A stretch of DNA of 64,000 nt from an uncultured Rhodospirillaceae bacterium (GCA_937887565.1 CALABS010000018.1:124001-188000), one strand, 5' to 3'; shown: positions 53,777-62,876, counted from the first letter of the stretch. Notes: generated by a model from the sequence alone, not told the origin. A program made the numbers and translations.

Positions 53777-54418
53777 TCACAGGGCCTTCTTGCAGAAGTA
53801 CCAGTCCACGCACTCGTAGCCCTCGCCGGCGCGCTTCTCGGCGGCCTCGGCGGTCTTCGGCGGCGGAACGATCACCTTGTCGCCGGGCCGCCAACCCTCG
53901 GGGGTGGCGACGCCGTGCGCGTCGCTGGTCTGCAGCGCGGCGAGCAGGCGCACGAATTCGGGGATCGAGCGGCCGTTGCTCATGGGGTAGTAGACCATGG
54001 CGCGCAGCTTGCCCTCGGGGTCGATGAGGAAGGTCGCGCGCACCGCCGAGGTGTCCGAGGCGCCGGGCTGGATCATGCCGTAGGCCTTGGCCACCGCCAT
54101 GGACAGGTCGGCGATGATCGGGAACGGGATCTCGACCCCGAACTTCTCCTTGATGTTGCGTTCCCACGCCAGGTGGGAGAACACCGAGTCGATGGACAGA
54201 CCCAGAAGCTCGGCATTCAGCGCCTTGAACTGGTCGGCGGCCTGGGCGAAGGCGACGAACTCGGTGGTGCAGACCGGGGTGAAGTCGGCGGGATGGGAGA
54301 ACAGCACCAGCCACTTGCCGCGATAATCGGCCAGGGTCTTGCGGCCATGGGTGGTTTCGGCGGCGAAGTCGGGCGCCGGCTCGTTCAGGCGCGGATAGGA
54401 CACTGGCGAATCGGTCAT
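53777..54418 (-). CDS. Peroxiredoxin (Prx6/ApTPx type)
   Basis: A 213-residue thiol peroxidase. The peroxidatic Cys50 lies in SHPADFTPVCTTE. Two C-terminal cysteines, Cys203 and Cys209 (GYECVDWYFCKKAL), match the spacing of the resolving cysteines of archaeal ApTPx-type peroxiredoxins, so it may form an intramolecular disulfide rather than act as a 1-Cys enzyme. It should reduce H2O2 and organic peroxides in the cytoplasm. A 17-bp palindrome lies 19-35 bases upstream of its start. Confidence 0.92.
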   Translation of the reverse strand: MTDSPVSYPRLNEPAPDFAAETTHGRKTLADYRGKWLVLFSHPADFTPVCTTEFVAFAQAADQFKALNAELLGLSIDSVFSHLAWERNIKEKFGVEIPFPIIADLSMAVAKAYGMIQPGASDTSAVRATFLIDPEGKLRAMVYYPMSNGRSIPEFVRLLAALQTSDAHGVATPEGWRPGDKVIVPPPKTAEAAEKRAGEGYECVDWYFCKKAL

Positions 54419-54436
54419 GGAGGCCTCGCTTAGTTG

Positions 54437-54453
54437 ACTGGAGTAATTTCAGT
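54437..54453. promoter_or_regulatory. Imperfect palindrome ahead of the peroxiredoxin gene
   Basis: ACTGGAGTAATTTCAGT reads as a 17-base palindrome with perfect 4-base ends and alternate inner matches (11 of 17). It would lie close to or over the promoter or start region. It could be an operator for a redox regulator, but no regulator can be named from it. Confidence 0.3.
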
Positions 54454-54595
54454 TAGCGTGATAACCGATTGTCTCTCCGTCTGTTATTTCCCAGAAGGTA
54501 GATTGCGGGAAATGACAATTCGCAATGCCGCCGGCGCGCCGGCACATGGCCGGCATGCATCGACGCATCGGAAACGCGGTCGGGATCGCGGGTGC

Positions 54596-56245
54596 TCAGA
54601 TGGCTCCGCCGAGATCCACCACGGCATCCATTCGGTCGAGACCGGCGGTACGGTGGGTGATCAGCAGCAGGCTGCGGCTTCCGAGGGCGGCGGTCACCGC
54701 ATCGAGAAGCGCCCGTTCGGAGCGGTAGTCGAGCCCTTCCCCGGGCTCGTCGAGGATCAGGATCGGCGCGTCCTTGAGCAGCGCGCGGGCCACGGACAGC
54801 CGGCGGGCCTGGCCGCCGGACAAGGTCAGGCCGGCCTCGCCGACGAAGGTCTCCAGGCCGTCGGGACGGGCGCGGACGAAGTCCTCCAGCCCGACCGTGC
54901 GCAGCACCTCCCACAAGGCGCCGTCCGCCGCCCCGGGCCGGGCCAGCCGCAGGTTGCTGGCGATGGTGCCGGTGAACAGCGAGGCGGCCTGCGGCGCCAC
55001 CGCGAAGCGGCGGCGCAACTCCTCGGGGTCGAGCTCCTGGACCGGGCGGCCGCCCAGGGTCACCATTCCCGCCTGCGGCGACAACAGCCCGGTCGCCAGC
55101 CCCACCAGGGTGCTCTTGCCGCGCCCGGTCGGCCCGACCACGGCGACGCGCCCCCCCGGGGGAAGATCGAGGTCGAAGCCGTCCAACACCGGCCTGCCGT
55201 CGTCGCGGTAACGGAAGGTGACCCCCGCCAAGCGCAGTCCCGTTGCTTGCGGCACGGCCGCACATGCCTTCGGTGACGGAGCGGCGGTCCCGGCGCCGGC
55301 AAGGCCGAACAGGCGCGCCGCCGATTCCCTGGCCCCGGCCAGGGCCTGGAACGCGCCGGGCAGCGGCGCCACCGCCTCGAAGGCGGCCAGCGCCAGCATG
55401 GACAGCATCACGAAATCGGCTCCGTCCAGGCCGCCGTCGCGGACCAGGGGCACGGCGACCACCACCACCCCCCACAGGGCGAGATTGGAACCGGCCAGCA
55501 AGGCCGCCTGCGACAGCCCGGCCAGGCGCGACAATCGAACCTGGGCCGCCACCATCTCGCCGCCGACGGCGAGCAGGCGCGCTCGGTGGCGGTCGCCGCC
55601 GAAGGCCAGCAGCTCGCCCAGGCCCTGGACCGTGTCCACCGACGCCTCGGTCAGCCGGGTCGACAGGATCACGCGCCGGCGGCTCAAGGGCGCCGAGGCG
55701 CGGCCGACCGCCAGCGGGACGGCGAGGCCGGCGACAGCCAGGCACATCCCCGTCACCGCCGCAACCGCCCACGAATACCGGCCCACCACCGCCAACAGGA
55801 CGGCGACGGCGGCCGCCGCCGCCACCACCGGGCCGATCACCCGCAGGTAGACGGTTTCGAGACGATCGATGTCGGCCCGCAGGCGGCTGGCGAGATCGCC
55901 GCTGTGATAGGCGTCGAGCACGGATGGCGGCTGAGGCTCGAGGCGCCGGTAGAGCCACACCCTGAGGCGCGACAGCAGGCGGAAGGTGGTCTCGTGGCTG
56001 ACCACCCGCTCGACGTAGCGGCCGCCGGTGCGCAGGATGGCGCAAGCGCGGATGATGGCCGCCGGGGTGAAATAGTTGATGGAGCCCCCCGCCGCCCCCG
56101 CCACCGCCATGGCGGCGATGAACCACCCCGACACCGCCATCAGGGCGATATTGGCAAGCAGCGTCGCCAGGGCGATCACAAGGGACAGGGCGACCCAGCC
56201 CGCATAGGGGCGATAGAGCGCCAACAGGCGCGCCAGCGGCCTCAT
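54596..56245 (-). CDS. cydC: Heterodimeric thiol/heme exporter subunit CydC
   Basis: A 549-residue ABC transporter with fused membrane (six helices, to about 310) and nucleotide-binding domains. Walker A is GPTGRGKST, the signature TLSGGQARRLSVARALL, and Walker B ILILDEPGEG. CydDC exports cysteine/glutathione (and binds heme) to the periplasm and is required for cytochrome bd assembly. The ATG overlaps the cydD stop (ATGA). Last gene of the cyd series; the downstream peroxiredoxin is separated by about 180 bp. Confidence 0.93.
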   Translation of the reverse strand: MRPLARLLALYRPYAGWVALSLVIALATLLANIALMAVSGWFIAAMAVAGAAGGSINYFTPAAIIRACAILRTGGRYVERVVSHETTFRLLSRLRVWLYRRLEPQPPSVLDAYHSGDLASRLRADIDRLETVYLRVIGPVVAAAAAVAVLLAVVGRYSWAVAAVTGMCLAVAGLAVPLAVGRASAPLSRRRVILSTRLTEASVDTVQGLGELLAFGGDRHRARLLAVGGEMVAAQVRLSRLAGLSQAALLAGSNLALWGVVVVAVPLVRDGGLDGADFVMLSMLALAAFEAVAPLPGAFQALAGARESAARLFGLAGAGTAAPSPKACAAVPQATGLRLAGVTFRYRDDGRPVLDGFDLDLPPGGRVAVVGPTGRGKSTLVGLATGLLSPQAGMVTLGGRPVQELDPEELRRRFAVAPQAASLFTGTIASNLRLARPGAADGALWEVLRTVGLEDFVRARPDGLETFVGEAGLTLSGGQARRLSVARALLKDAPILILDEPGEGLDYRSERALLDAVTAALGSRSLLLITHRTAGLDRMDAVVDLGGAI

Positions 56246-57981
56246 GGCGCCCTCCCCGACCCCAGTTCGCCGTCGCGCACCAGGGCGGCGTACAGCCCGT
56301 CGCGCGCCATCAGCGAGCCGTGGTCGCCCCGCTCGGCCACGCGCCCGCGATCGAGCACCAGGATGGTCGCGGCGTCCCGGACCGTCTCCAGGCGGTGGGC
56401 CACCACCAGCACCGTCCGCCCCGGCGCCAGGGCGCGGACGGCATCACCGATCCGCGCCTCGGCGGCCCCGTCCAGGCTGGCGGTGGGTTCGTCGAGGATC
56501 AGCAGCGGCGCGACGCGCAAGGCCGCCCGCGTCAAGGCCAGCAGGCGCGCCTGCCCCCCGGACAGCCCGACGCCGCGCTCGCCGACGACGTGGCCGTAGC
56601 CGTCGGGAAGCGCCTCGATGAACCCGGCCGCCCCGGTCAGCCGCGCGGCGCGGACGAGGTCGCCGTCGGAGGCCTCGGCTGCGTCGAGGCGCAGGTTGTC
56701 GGCGATAGTGCCGCGAAACAGATAGGGGCGTTGCGGCACCCAGGCCAACCCGCGGCGCCACGCATCGAGGTCCAGGCCGGCAAGGTCCTGCCCCCCCGCC
56801 AGGATTCGCCCCGACGACGGCCGGACGAACCCGAGCAGAAGGCTGACCACCGAACTCTTGCCGGCCCCGCTGGGCCCCACCAGGGCGGTGACCGTGCCCG
56901 GCTCCAGGCGGAAATCGGCGCCGTCCAGGCCGACGCGGCCATCGCCATAGGTCAACCCCACCCGCTCGAAGGAGATGGCGGCCGGCCCGCCGCCACCCCG
57001 CGGCTTGGCGCGTCCCTGCTCCGGCACCGGCCGCGCCAGCAGATCGACCATGCGCCCGGCGGCGCCGATGGCCTCCATGCGGGCATGGTAATGGGCGCCC
57101 AGCGACCGCAGCGGCAGATAGAACTCGGGGGCCAGCAGCAACACGAAGAATCCGCGCTGGAAGGCCATCTCGCCGGCCAGCAGCCGGAAGCCGATGAACA
57201 CCGCCACCATGGCGATGCTGACGGTGGCGAAGAACTCCAGCGCCAGCGCCGACGCGAACGCCACCCGCAGCACCGACATGGTCGCCAGCCGGTAGTCCTC
57301 GGACACCTTGGCGATCACCTCGGCCTCGCGGCGGCTGGCGTTGAAAAGCTTGAGGGTGGTGAGGTTCTGCAACACTTCGAGGAAGTGGGCGCTCATGCGC
57401 GCCAGCCGCGCCCATTGGCGTTGGTTTAGCCGCTCGGCGCCGCGCCCGATCAGGATCATGAACAGCGGGATCAGCGGCGCCGTCACCGCCAGGATCACGC
57501 CCGACAGCCAGTCGGTGGGCGCCACCACCGCCAGGATGGCCGCCGGCACCAGCGCCGCCACCATCATCGCCGGCAGGAAGCGGGCGTAATAGGGCTCCAG
57601 TGCCTCGACGCCGTCGACCAACAGCGCCGACAGCTCGCCGGTCTGGCGGTCGGCGAGGCGCACCGGCCCCAGCGCCATGATCCGGTCGAGCAGCGCCTCG
57701 CGGACGTCTGTCTTGACGCGGGCGGCGGCGGCGGCCGACGCCGCCTCGCCGCCCCAGACGGTGGCGGCGCGCAGCGCGACAAGTCCGAGGATCGGCCATA
57801 GGCGCGGCCAGACATCGTCGAGACCGGCGCCGGCCATCAGCACGTCGTGGACCACCGAGGCCAGCAGCCAATACTGCGCGATCAACAGGACGGCGTTGAC
57901 CAGCCCGCAGCCGGCGGCCAGGGCCAGCGGCCTCCGGGACAGTCCGGCCCGCAGTCTCAGGAACGACGACGGCGTGGTCAT
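56242..57981 (-). CDS. cydD: Heterodimeric thiol/heme exporter subunit CydD
   Basis: A 579-residue ABC exporter half. Membrane helices run to about 310 and the ATPase domain to the end, with Walker A GPSGAGKSS, signature GLSGGQARLLALTRAAL and Walker B LLILDEPTAS. It pairs with CydC. I chose the ATG at 57981 (MTTPSSFLRLRAG); an ATG at 57996 adds five residues, and an earlier open frame is not homologous. It lies 67 bp after cydX, with a terminator-like hairpin in the gap. Confidence 0.92.
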   Translation of the reverse strand: MTTPSSFLRLRAGLSRRPLALAAGCGLVNAVLLIAQYWLLASVVHDVLMAGAGLDDVWPRLWPILGLVALRAATVWGGEAASAAAAARVKTDVREALLDRIMALGPVRLADRQTGELSALLVDGVEALEPYYARFLPAMMVAALVPAAILAVVAPTDWLSGVILAVTAPLIPLFMILIGRGAERLNQRQWARLARMSAHFLEVLQNLTTLKLFNASRREAEVIAKVSEDYRLATMSVLRVAFASALALEFFATVSIAMVAVFIGFRLLAGEMAFQRGFFVLLLAPEFYLPLRSLGAHYHARMEAIGAAGRMVDLLARPVPEQGRAKPRGGGGPAAISFERVGLTYGDGRVGLDGADFRLEPGTVTALVGPSGAGKSSVVSLLLGFVRPSSGRILAGGQDLAGLDLDAWRRGLAWVPQRPYLFRGTIADNLRLDAAEASDGDLVRAARLTGAAGFIEALPDGYGHVVGERGVGLSGGQARLLALTRAALRVAPLLILDEPTASLDGAAEARIGDAVRALAPGRTVLVVAHRLETVRDAATILVLDRGRVAERGDHGSLMARDGLYAALVRDGELGSGRAP

Positions 57982-58008
57982 GGCGATCCACCGCATGCAA
58001 GGAAAGAC

Positions 58009-58032
58009 GGCCCCCGGCGGTGACCGGGGGCC
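58009..58032 (-). terminator. Hairpin between cydX and cydD (attenuator or terminator)
   Basis: GGCCCCCGG (58009-58017) and CCGGGGGCC (58024-58032) form a perfect 9-bp stem with a 6-base loop, followed on the minus strand by GTCTTTCCTT. It could lower cydDC expression relative to cydABX. Confidence 0.55.
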
Positions 58033-58048
58033 GCGCGTCGAAGGGAGG

Positions 58049-58159
58049 TCAGTCCCCGTTGGAGCGGTCAAACGAGCGCTCGGCCTCGTACCACATGGCG
58101 TTGACGACGCCGAAGGACAGGGCCGCCGTCAGACCGAGGACCCAGACGAAATACCACAT
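58049..58159 (-). CDS. cydX: Cytochrome bd-I oxidase small subunit CydX
   Basis: A 36-residue membrane micro-protein, MWYFVWVLGLTAALSFGVVN followed by AMWYEAERSFDRSNGD. It has the CydX hallmarks: an N-terminal MWYF, one membrane helix, and a short charged tail. CydX stabilises the hemes of the CydAB oxidase. It lies 22 bp after cydB, with GGAGAACC just before the ATG. It is easily missed because of its size. Confidence 0.93.
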   Translation of the reverse strand: MWYFVWVLGLTAALSFGVVNAMWYEAERSFDRSNGD

Positions 58160-58181
58160 GACGGTTCTCCTTCCCTGGTCT

Positions 58182-59336
58182 CTAGTAGGCCGAGTGGCTG
58201 CGGACGCGGATCTCTTCCTCGGTGACCTTGCCCCACATGCGCGAATAGCACCACACGGTGTAGGACAGGACGATGGGCAGGAAGATCACCACCGCCCAGA
58301 ACATCACCGCCAGCGTCAGATGGCTGGACGGCGCGTCCCATACGGTCAGGCTGGCGTCGGGATGGGTGCTGGACGGCATGACGAACGGGAACATGGACAG
58401 ACCCGCCGTGGCGACCACGCCGCTCATGCCGAGGCCGCTGGTCACGAACGCCCAGCCCGGCCGGTCCATCCGCGACAGCAGCATGGTCAGCAGGATGCCC
58501 GCGAAGCCGGCCACCGGAGCCAGCATGGACACCGGCACCTGGGAATAGATGGCCAGCCAGGCGCCGGCCTCCTTGACCACGGTCTTGGCCAGCGGATTGG
58601 GCAGGGCGTCCAGCGCCGGCTGGGCGACCACCCGGTAGCCCTCGATGCCATAGGCCACCCACACGCCGGCGAGGGCGAAGCCCGCCGCCGCGACGGCCCC
58701 CATGAGCAGGATCGCGCCCTTCACCCGCCGGGCAATGGGGGCGTTGGTGCGCAGCTGCAGCCAGACGCCGCCGTGCATGGTCAGCATGGCGAAGCTGATC
58801 ACGCCGGCCAGCAGAGCGAAGGGATTGAGCAGCGGCAGGAGCGCGGTCAGCAGCGAGCCTTCGTAATGGGCGCGCAGGAACTCGTCCAGGTGGAAGGGCA
58901 CGCCCTGGAGCAGGTTGCCGAACGCCACGCCGAAGATCAGCGACGGGATGGCGCCGCCGGCGAACAGGCCCCAGTCCCAGGCCCGCCGCCAGCGCGGGTC
59001 GGCGATCTTGGAGCGGTAGTCGAAGCCGACGGGGCGGAAGAACAGGGCGAACAGCACCAGCAGCATCGCCATGTAGAAGCCCGAGAAGGCGGCGGCGTAG
59101 ACCGCCGGCCAGGCGGCGAAGATGGCGCCGCCGGCGGTGATCAGCCACACCTGGTTGCCGTCCCAATGGGGGCCGACGGTGTTGATGATGACCCGCCGCT
59201 CGTCATCGGTCCTGCCGATGAAGGGCAGCAGGTTGCCGACGCCCATGTCCATGCCGTCGGTCACGGCGAAGCCGATCAGCAGCGCGCCGACCAGGACCCA
59301 CCAGATGAATTTGAGGATTTCGTAGTCGATGATCAT
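58182..59336 (-). CDS. cydB: Cytochrome bd oxidase subunit II
   Basis: A 384-residue polytopic membrane subunit (E. coli: 379). It opens MIIDYEILKFIWWVLVGALLIGFAVTDG and includes GPHWDGNQVWLITAGGAIFAAWP and the late YTVWCYSRMWGKVTEEEIR. With CydA it forms the quinol oxidase that reduces O2 with very high affinity without proton pumping. It starts 12 bp after the cydA stop. Confidence 0.96.
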   Translation of the reverse strand: MIIDYEILKFIWWVLVGALLIGFAVTDGMDMGVGNLLPFIGRTDDERRVIINTVGPHWDGNQVWLITAGGAIFAAWPAVYAAAFSGFYMAMLLVLFALFFRPVGFDYRSKIADPRWRRAWDWGLFAGGAIPSLIFGVAFGNLLQGVPFHLDEFLRAHYEGSLLTALLPLLNPFALLAGVISFAMLTMHGGVWLQLRTNAPIARRVKGAILLMGAVAAAGFALAGVWVAYGIEGYRVVAQPALDALPNPLAKTVVKEAGAWLAIYSQVPVSMLAPVAGFAGILLTMLLSRMDRPGWAFVTSGLGMSGVVATAGLSMFPFVMPSSTHPDASLTVWDAPSSHLTLAVMFWAVVIFLPIVLSYTVWCYSRMWGKVTEEEIRVRSHSAY

Positions 59337-59348
59337 GACGGTGTTCCC

Positions 59349-60944
59349 TTACTCGGCCGGAACCAGGGGCGCGTCGGTGGTGGCCGGACGCCCGGCCGGC
59401 GGCACCTCGCCGTGATACCTGCCGGTGCCCAGCGAGGCCGGACCCAGGCGGGCGTATTTGGTCATCAGGTAGATCTCGATGACCAAGAGGAAGGTGTAGA
59501 AGCCGACGAAGCCGACAAGGCTGAACACCAGCTCGCCGGCGGTCAGGCTGGAGGTGGCGAGGAAGGTCGGCAGCACCTCGCCGATGGCCCAGGGTTGGCG
59601 GCCGTATTCCGCCACGAACCATCCCATCTCGCAGGCCAGCCACGGCACCGGCAGGCTCCACAGCAGGGCCTTCAGCAGCCAGCGCTGCCTCTCGACCGTG
59701 CGGCGCAGGGTGAACCAGAACGCGGCCCCGATCAGGAACAGCATCCAGAAGCCGAAGGCCACCATCACGCGGAAGGTCCAGAACAGGGGCGCCACCGCCG
59801 GGATGGTGTCCTTGGCGGCCAGCGCGACCTGCTCGTCGGTGGCATCGACCACCTCGGGGGTGTAGCGCTTGAGCAGCAGTCCGTAGCCAAGGTCGCGCTT
59901 GTGCGTCTCGAAGGCGGCGCGGACCTCCGGGTCGGTGCTGCCCTGGCGCAGCTTCTGGAGGTTGTCGTAGGCCACCATGCCCGAACGGATGCGCGTCTCG
60001 TGCTCGGCCATCAGCTCCTTGATGCCGGCCACCTCCTCGTCGGTGGAGCGGGTGGCGATCAGGCCGAGCAGCCACGGGATCTTGACCGCGTAGCCGGTGG
60101 TCATGGTCTCGTCGTCGGGCAGCCCGACCAGGGTGAACGGCGCCGGGGCCGGCAGCGTCTCGTACTCGGCCTCGATGGCGGCCAGCTTGGTCTTCTGGAC
60201 GTCGCCCAGTTCGTAGCCGCTCTCGTCGCCCAGCACGATCACCGACAGCGCCGAGGCCAGGCCGAAGCCGGCGGCGATGGCGAAGGAGCGCTTGGCAAAA
60301 CCGAGGTCGCGGCCCTTGAGCAGGTACCACGAGCTGATGGCCAGCACGAACATCGACGCCGTCACGTAGCCCGCCGAGACGGTGTGGACGAACTTCACCT
60401 GCGCCACCGGGTTGAACAGCACCTCGGCGAAGCTGGTCATCTCCATGCGCATGGTCTCGGCATAGAATTCCGAGCCCACCGGGTTCTGCATCCAGCCGTT
60501 GGCGACCAGGATCCACAGCGCCGACAGGTTCGAGCCCAGCGCGGTGAAGAAGGTCACCGCCAGGTGCTGGCGCTTGGACAGCTTTTCCCAGCCCAGGAAG
60601 AACAGGCCGATGAAGGTGGATTCCAGGAAGAAGGCCATCAGGCCCTCGATGGCCAGGGGCGCCCCGAAGACGTCGCCCACGTAGTGCGAGTAGTAGGCCC
60701 AGTTGGTGCCGAACTCGAACTCCATGGTCAGGCCGGTGGTGACGCCGAGGGCGAAGTTGATGCCGAACAGTTTGCCCCAGAACTTGGTCATGTCCCGGTA
60801 GATTTCGTTGCCGGTCATCACGTAGACGGATTCCATGATGAACAGGATCCACGAGATGCCCAGCGTCAGCGGGACGAAGATGAAGTGATACATGGCGGTG
60901 GCGGCGAACTGCCATCGCGACAGGTCGATGAATAGTTGGTCCAT
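59349..60944 (-). CDS. cydA: Cytochrome bd oxidase subunit I (long Q-loop type)
   Basis: A 531-residue quinol oxidase subunit. Heme ligands visible include His20 (MYHFIF) and His187 (KFVHTVSAGY), with Glu100 and Glu108 near the proton path and the conserved GWFVAEYGRQPWAI segment. The Q-loop is long and closely resembles E. coli CydA (GDESGYELGDVQKTKLAAIE), placing it in the bd-I/L-type group. The ATG is at 60944; the frame is open upstream but not homologous. First gene of the cydABX-DC series. Confidence 0.97.
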   Translation of the reverse strand: MDQLFIDLSRWQFAATAMYHFIFVPLTLGISWILFIMESVYVMTGNEIYRDMTKFWGKLFGINFALGVTTGLTMEFEFGTNWAYYSHYVGDVFGAPLAIEGLMAFFLESTFIGLFFLGWEKLSKRQHLAVTFFTALGSNLSALWILVANGWMQNPVGSEFYAETMRMEMTSFAEVLFNPVAQVKFVHTVSAGYVTASMFVLAISSWYLLKGRDLGFAKRSFAIAAGFGLASALSVIVLGDESGYELGDVQKTKLAAIEAEYETLPAPAPFTLVGLPDDETMTTGYAVKIPWLLGLIATRSTDEEVAGIKELMAEHETRIRSGMVAYDNLQKLRQGSTDPEVRAAFETHKRDLGYGLLLKRYTPEVVDATDEQVALAAKDTIPAVAPLFWTFRVMVAFGFWMLFLIGAAFWFTLRRTVERQRWLLKALLWSLPVPWLACEMGWFVAEYGRQPWAIGEVLPTFLATSSLTAGELVFSLVGFVGFYTFLLVIEIYLMTKYARLGPASLGTGRYHGEVPPAGRPATTDAPLVPAE

Positions 60945-61071
60945 GGCAATAACTCTCCAACGCGGACGGCCGCGGCGGGCCACCGGCGCTCTTTCGATGA
61001 AAGGCACCGCGTCATTCGGCGCGCCCGCATGGGACGGCCGGAAACAGCGGAGTGAAGGAAAACCAATCCCG

Positions 61072-61488
61072 TCAGACGGGCGGCGGAGCCCGGGCGACAG
61101 GCCGCCAGACGGCCTGACGGTCGAAATGGCGTTCGACCACGACGAAGACGGGCTCGACCCGGCCAAGGGTCAAGGCCGGTTCAGCCGGTCCCCAGGCGGC
61201 GCTTTGCCCCTTGTCGAGAAGCGGCAGGCAGTTGACGCAGGCCTCGGCATGGTCGGTCGCCGGGGTCCCGTCGGCATTGAGCACGACCAGACCGCCAGCG
61301 GTGCAGATGACGATGCGACCGTCCAATCCGTCCAATGATGCCGCTCCGGCCGGATGCGCCGGAAGCAGCAGCGTGGCGACGGTATTGAACAGGACGATGG
61401 CGACCGCCGCCCATGACGCCAAGGGCGGAAACCGCAAGACCCTGCGATTCCCGGGCCTTGCCCGCCGATCTGCCCTGTCACTCGCCAT
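61072..61488 (-). CDS. DUF2946-like membrane/periplasmic protein
   Basis: A 138-residue protein resembling DUF2946. A basic N-terminus and one hydrophobic segment (about 22-50) are followed by VICTAGGLVVLNADGTPA and the CVNCLPLL cysteine pair, then a variable tail. DUF2946 proteins are commonly found near copper or metal transport genes; function unknown. It lies 127 bp upstream of cydA on the same strand, so it may share its promoter. A near-perfect palindrome lies about 92-107 bp upstream. Confidence 0.6.
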   Translation of the reverse strand: MASDRADRRARPGNRRVLRFPPLASWAAVAIVLFNTVATLLLPAHPAGAASLDGLDGRIVICTAGGLVVLNADGTPATDHAEACVNCLPLLDKGQSAAWGPAEPALTLGRVEPVFVVVERHFDRQAVWRPVARAPPPV

Positions 61489-61579
61489 CCACAGCCTCCA
61501 AATTCCCCGGCCGACCCGGGCAGATTGGCCCCGGATGCCGCCCTTGGGGGAAGGCTACAAAGAAGTTAGAATTCGGGTA

Positions 61580-61595
61580 ATAACAATTGTCATTG
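61580..61595. promoter_or_regulatory. AT-rich palindrome upstream of the DUF2946/cyd region
   Basis: AATAACAATTGTCATT is a 16-base palindrome with one mismatched pair, in an otherwise GC-rich 197-bp spacer. It resembles a Fur-type 7-1-7 site at about 11 of 14 positions when read as TGACAAT-T-GTTATTA. A candidate operator. Confidence 0.4.
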
Positions 61596-61685
61596 CGGCC
61601 GGCCCAGCGGATTCCCGCTCGCGACGCCTCTCTCCGCCGGCATCTCAACCACCGATAGGATATAGGCGGCCAGCCATATCCCAAC

Positions 61686-62876
61686 TTAACATTTTTTAAT
61701 TTCCACCTCGGCGGCCAAGGCTCCGAAATGCCGACGGTCGAGCCCCAGCATCACGGCGATGGTCTTGAGCTGGACCAGGGCCAGCGGGGCCAACAGCACG
61801 AAATAGGCGACGCCGAACTGCTCGACGATGCCGGAACGGACCAGGCCGGCATGCAGGAAGAACATGCCGAACACCATCAGCGCCACGCCGGGACAGATCA
61901 GCGCGTACGAAGCGGCGGACAGTTCCGGGCCGCGCAGATAGGCCTGAAAATAACCAATCCGCCGCATCACCGCCCAGCCGACCATGCCGAACCACGCCTG
62001 CAGCGACAGGAAGACCGCCATCAGCACCAGCCCGTCGCCGGGCTGGGCGGCACGGTGGAACAGGTGGTCGAACCCGTGCGACAGCCGAAGCAGGGCGATG
62101 CCGGCGACGGTCAGGATAGGAATGACGATCCACAGCGACGGCGCGCCCTCGGCGCTGACGCCCTTCTCGAACATGTCGCGAAAGCCCAGCACCAGCTTGA
62201 CCACGGCGAACAGCGCGGCCGCCGACAGGAAGAAGATCGACCCCAGCATGCCGATGACGGCCGAGGCGCGCACCTCGCTCATGGCCGCCGGCGCCGCGAA
62301 CCCCACCGCGATCATCACCAGCGCGAAAATGGCCAGCAACTGGGACAGGCTGTTGTTGGCTGCCCAGTCGAAGCGGCCGTCGGCCACCAGCCGGCCGATA
62401 TAGGACAGGAACAGCCGCAGCCCATAGACGGCGACCGCCGCGAAGGCCGCCAGCGCGCCGGGAAACAGCCACTCGACCACGCCCCACAGGCCGGGCACGA
62501 ACAGGGCGCCCACCACGAAACCAACATTGATGGTCATGGTGTAGGTCAGCGGGATGGCCATCAGTTGCACCTCGCCGTTGCCGCGCTTGAGGTCCTCGAA
62601 GGCGGCGGTGCGCTTGAACTCGCGATAGCGGGCGACGTTCCAGGCCAGGCTGCGCACATGGCGGACGGCGAACCACGCCACGCCGGCCAGCGCCACCGCG
62701 ACCAGCGCCACCGTCGCCGGATCGCCCGAGGCCGCCGCCGCCGTCCAGTCCTCCCAGGTGGGAATGGGGGTATGGGGATGGGGCAGCATGAACATCAGAT
62801 AGATGAAGAACGACACCGCCAGGCCGCCATTGCCCAGGGCGGCCAGGAAATAGAGCGGCGAATAGGAAGGTTTCAT
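61686..62876 (-). CDS. Polytopic membrane protein (possibly TsoY-like)
   Basis: A 396-residue membrane protein with about ten hydrophobic helices, opening KPSYSPLYFLAALGNGGLAVSFF and ending in the unusual EVEIKKC, with a cysteine as last residue. The overall pattern reminds me of the TsoY (seleno)protein family, but I cannot confirm this. GGAGG lies nine bases before the ATG at 62876 and three before the in-frame ATG at 62882, so the former is favoured. It is divergent from the Crp/Fnr regulator, which may control it. Confidence 0.55.
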   Translation of the reverse strand: MKPSYSPLYFLAALGNGGLAVSFFIYLMFMLPHPHTPIPTWEDWTAAAASGDPATVALVAVALAGVAWFAVRHVRSLAWNVARYREFKRTAAFEDLKRGNGEVQLMAIPLTYTMTINVGFVVGALFVPGLWGVVEWLFPGALAAFAAVAVYGLRLFLSYIGRLVADGRFDWAANNSLSQLLAIFALVMIAVGFAAPAAMSEVRASAVIGMLGSIFFLSAAALFAVVKLVLGFRDMFEKGVSAEGAPSLWIVIPILTVAGIALLRLSHGFDHLFHRAAQPGDGLVLMAVFLSLQAWFGMVGWAVMRRIGYFQAYLRGPELSAASYALICPGVALMVFGMFFLHAGLVRSGIVEQFGVAYFVLLAPLALVQLKTIAVMLGLDRRHFGALAAEVEIKKC

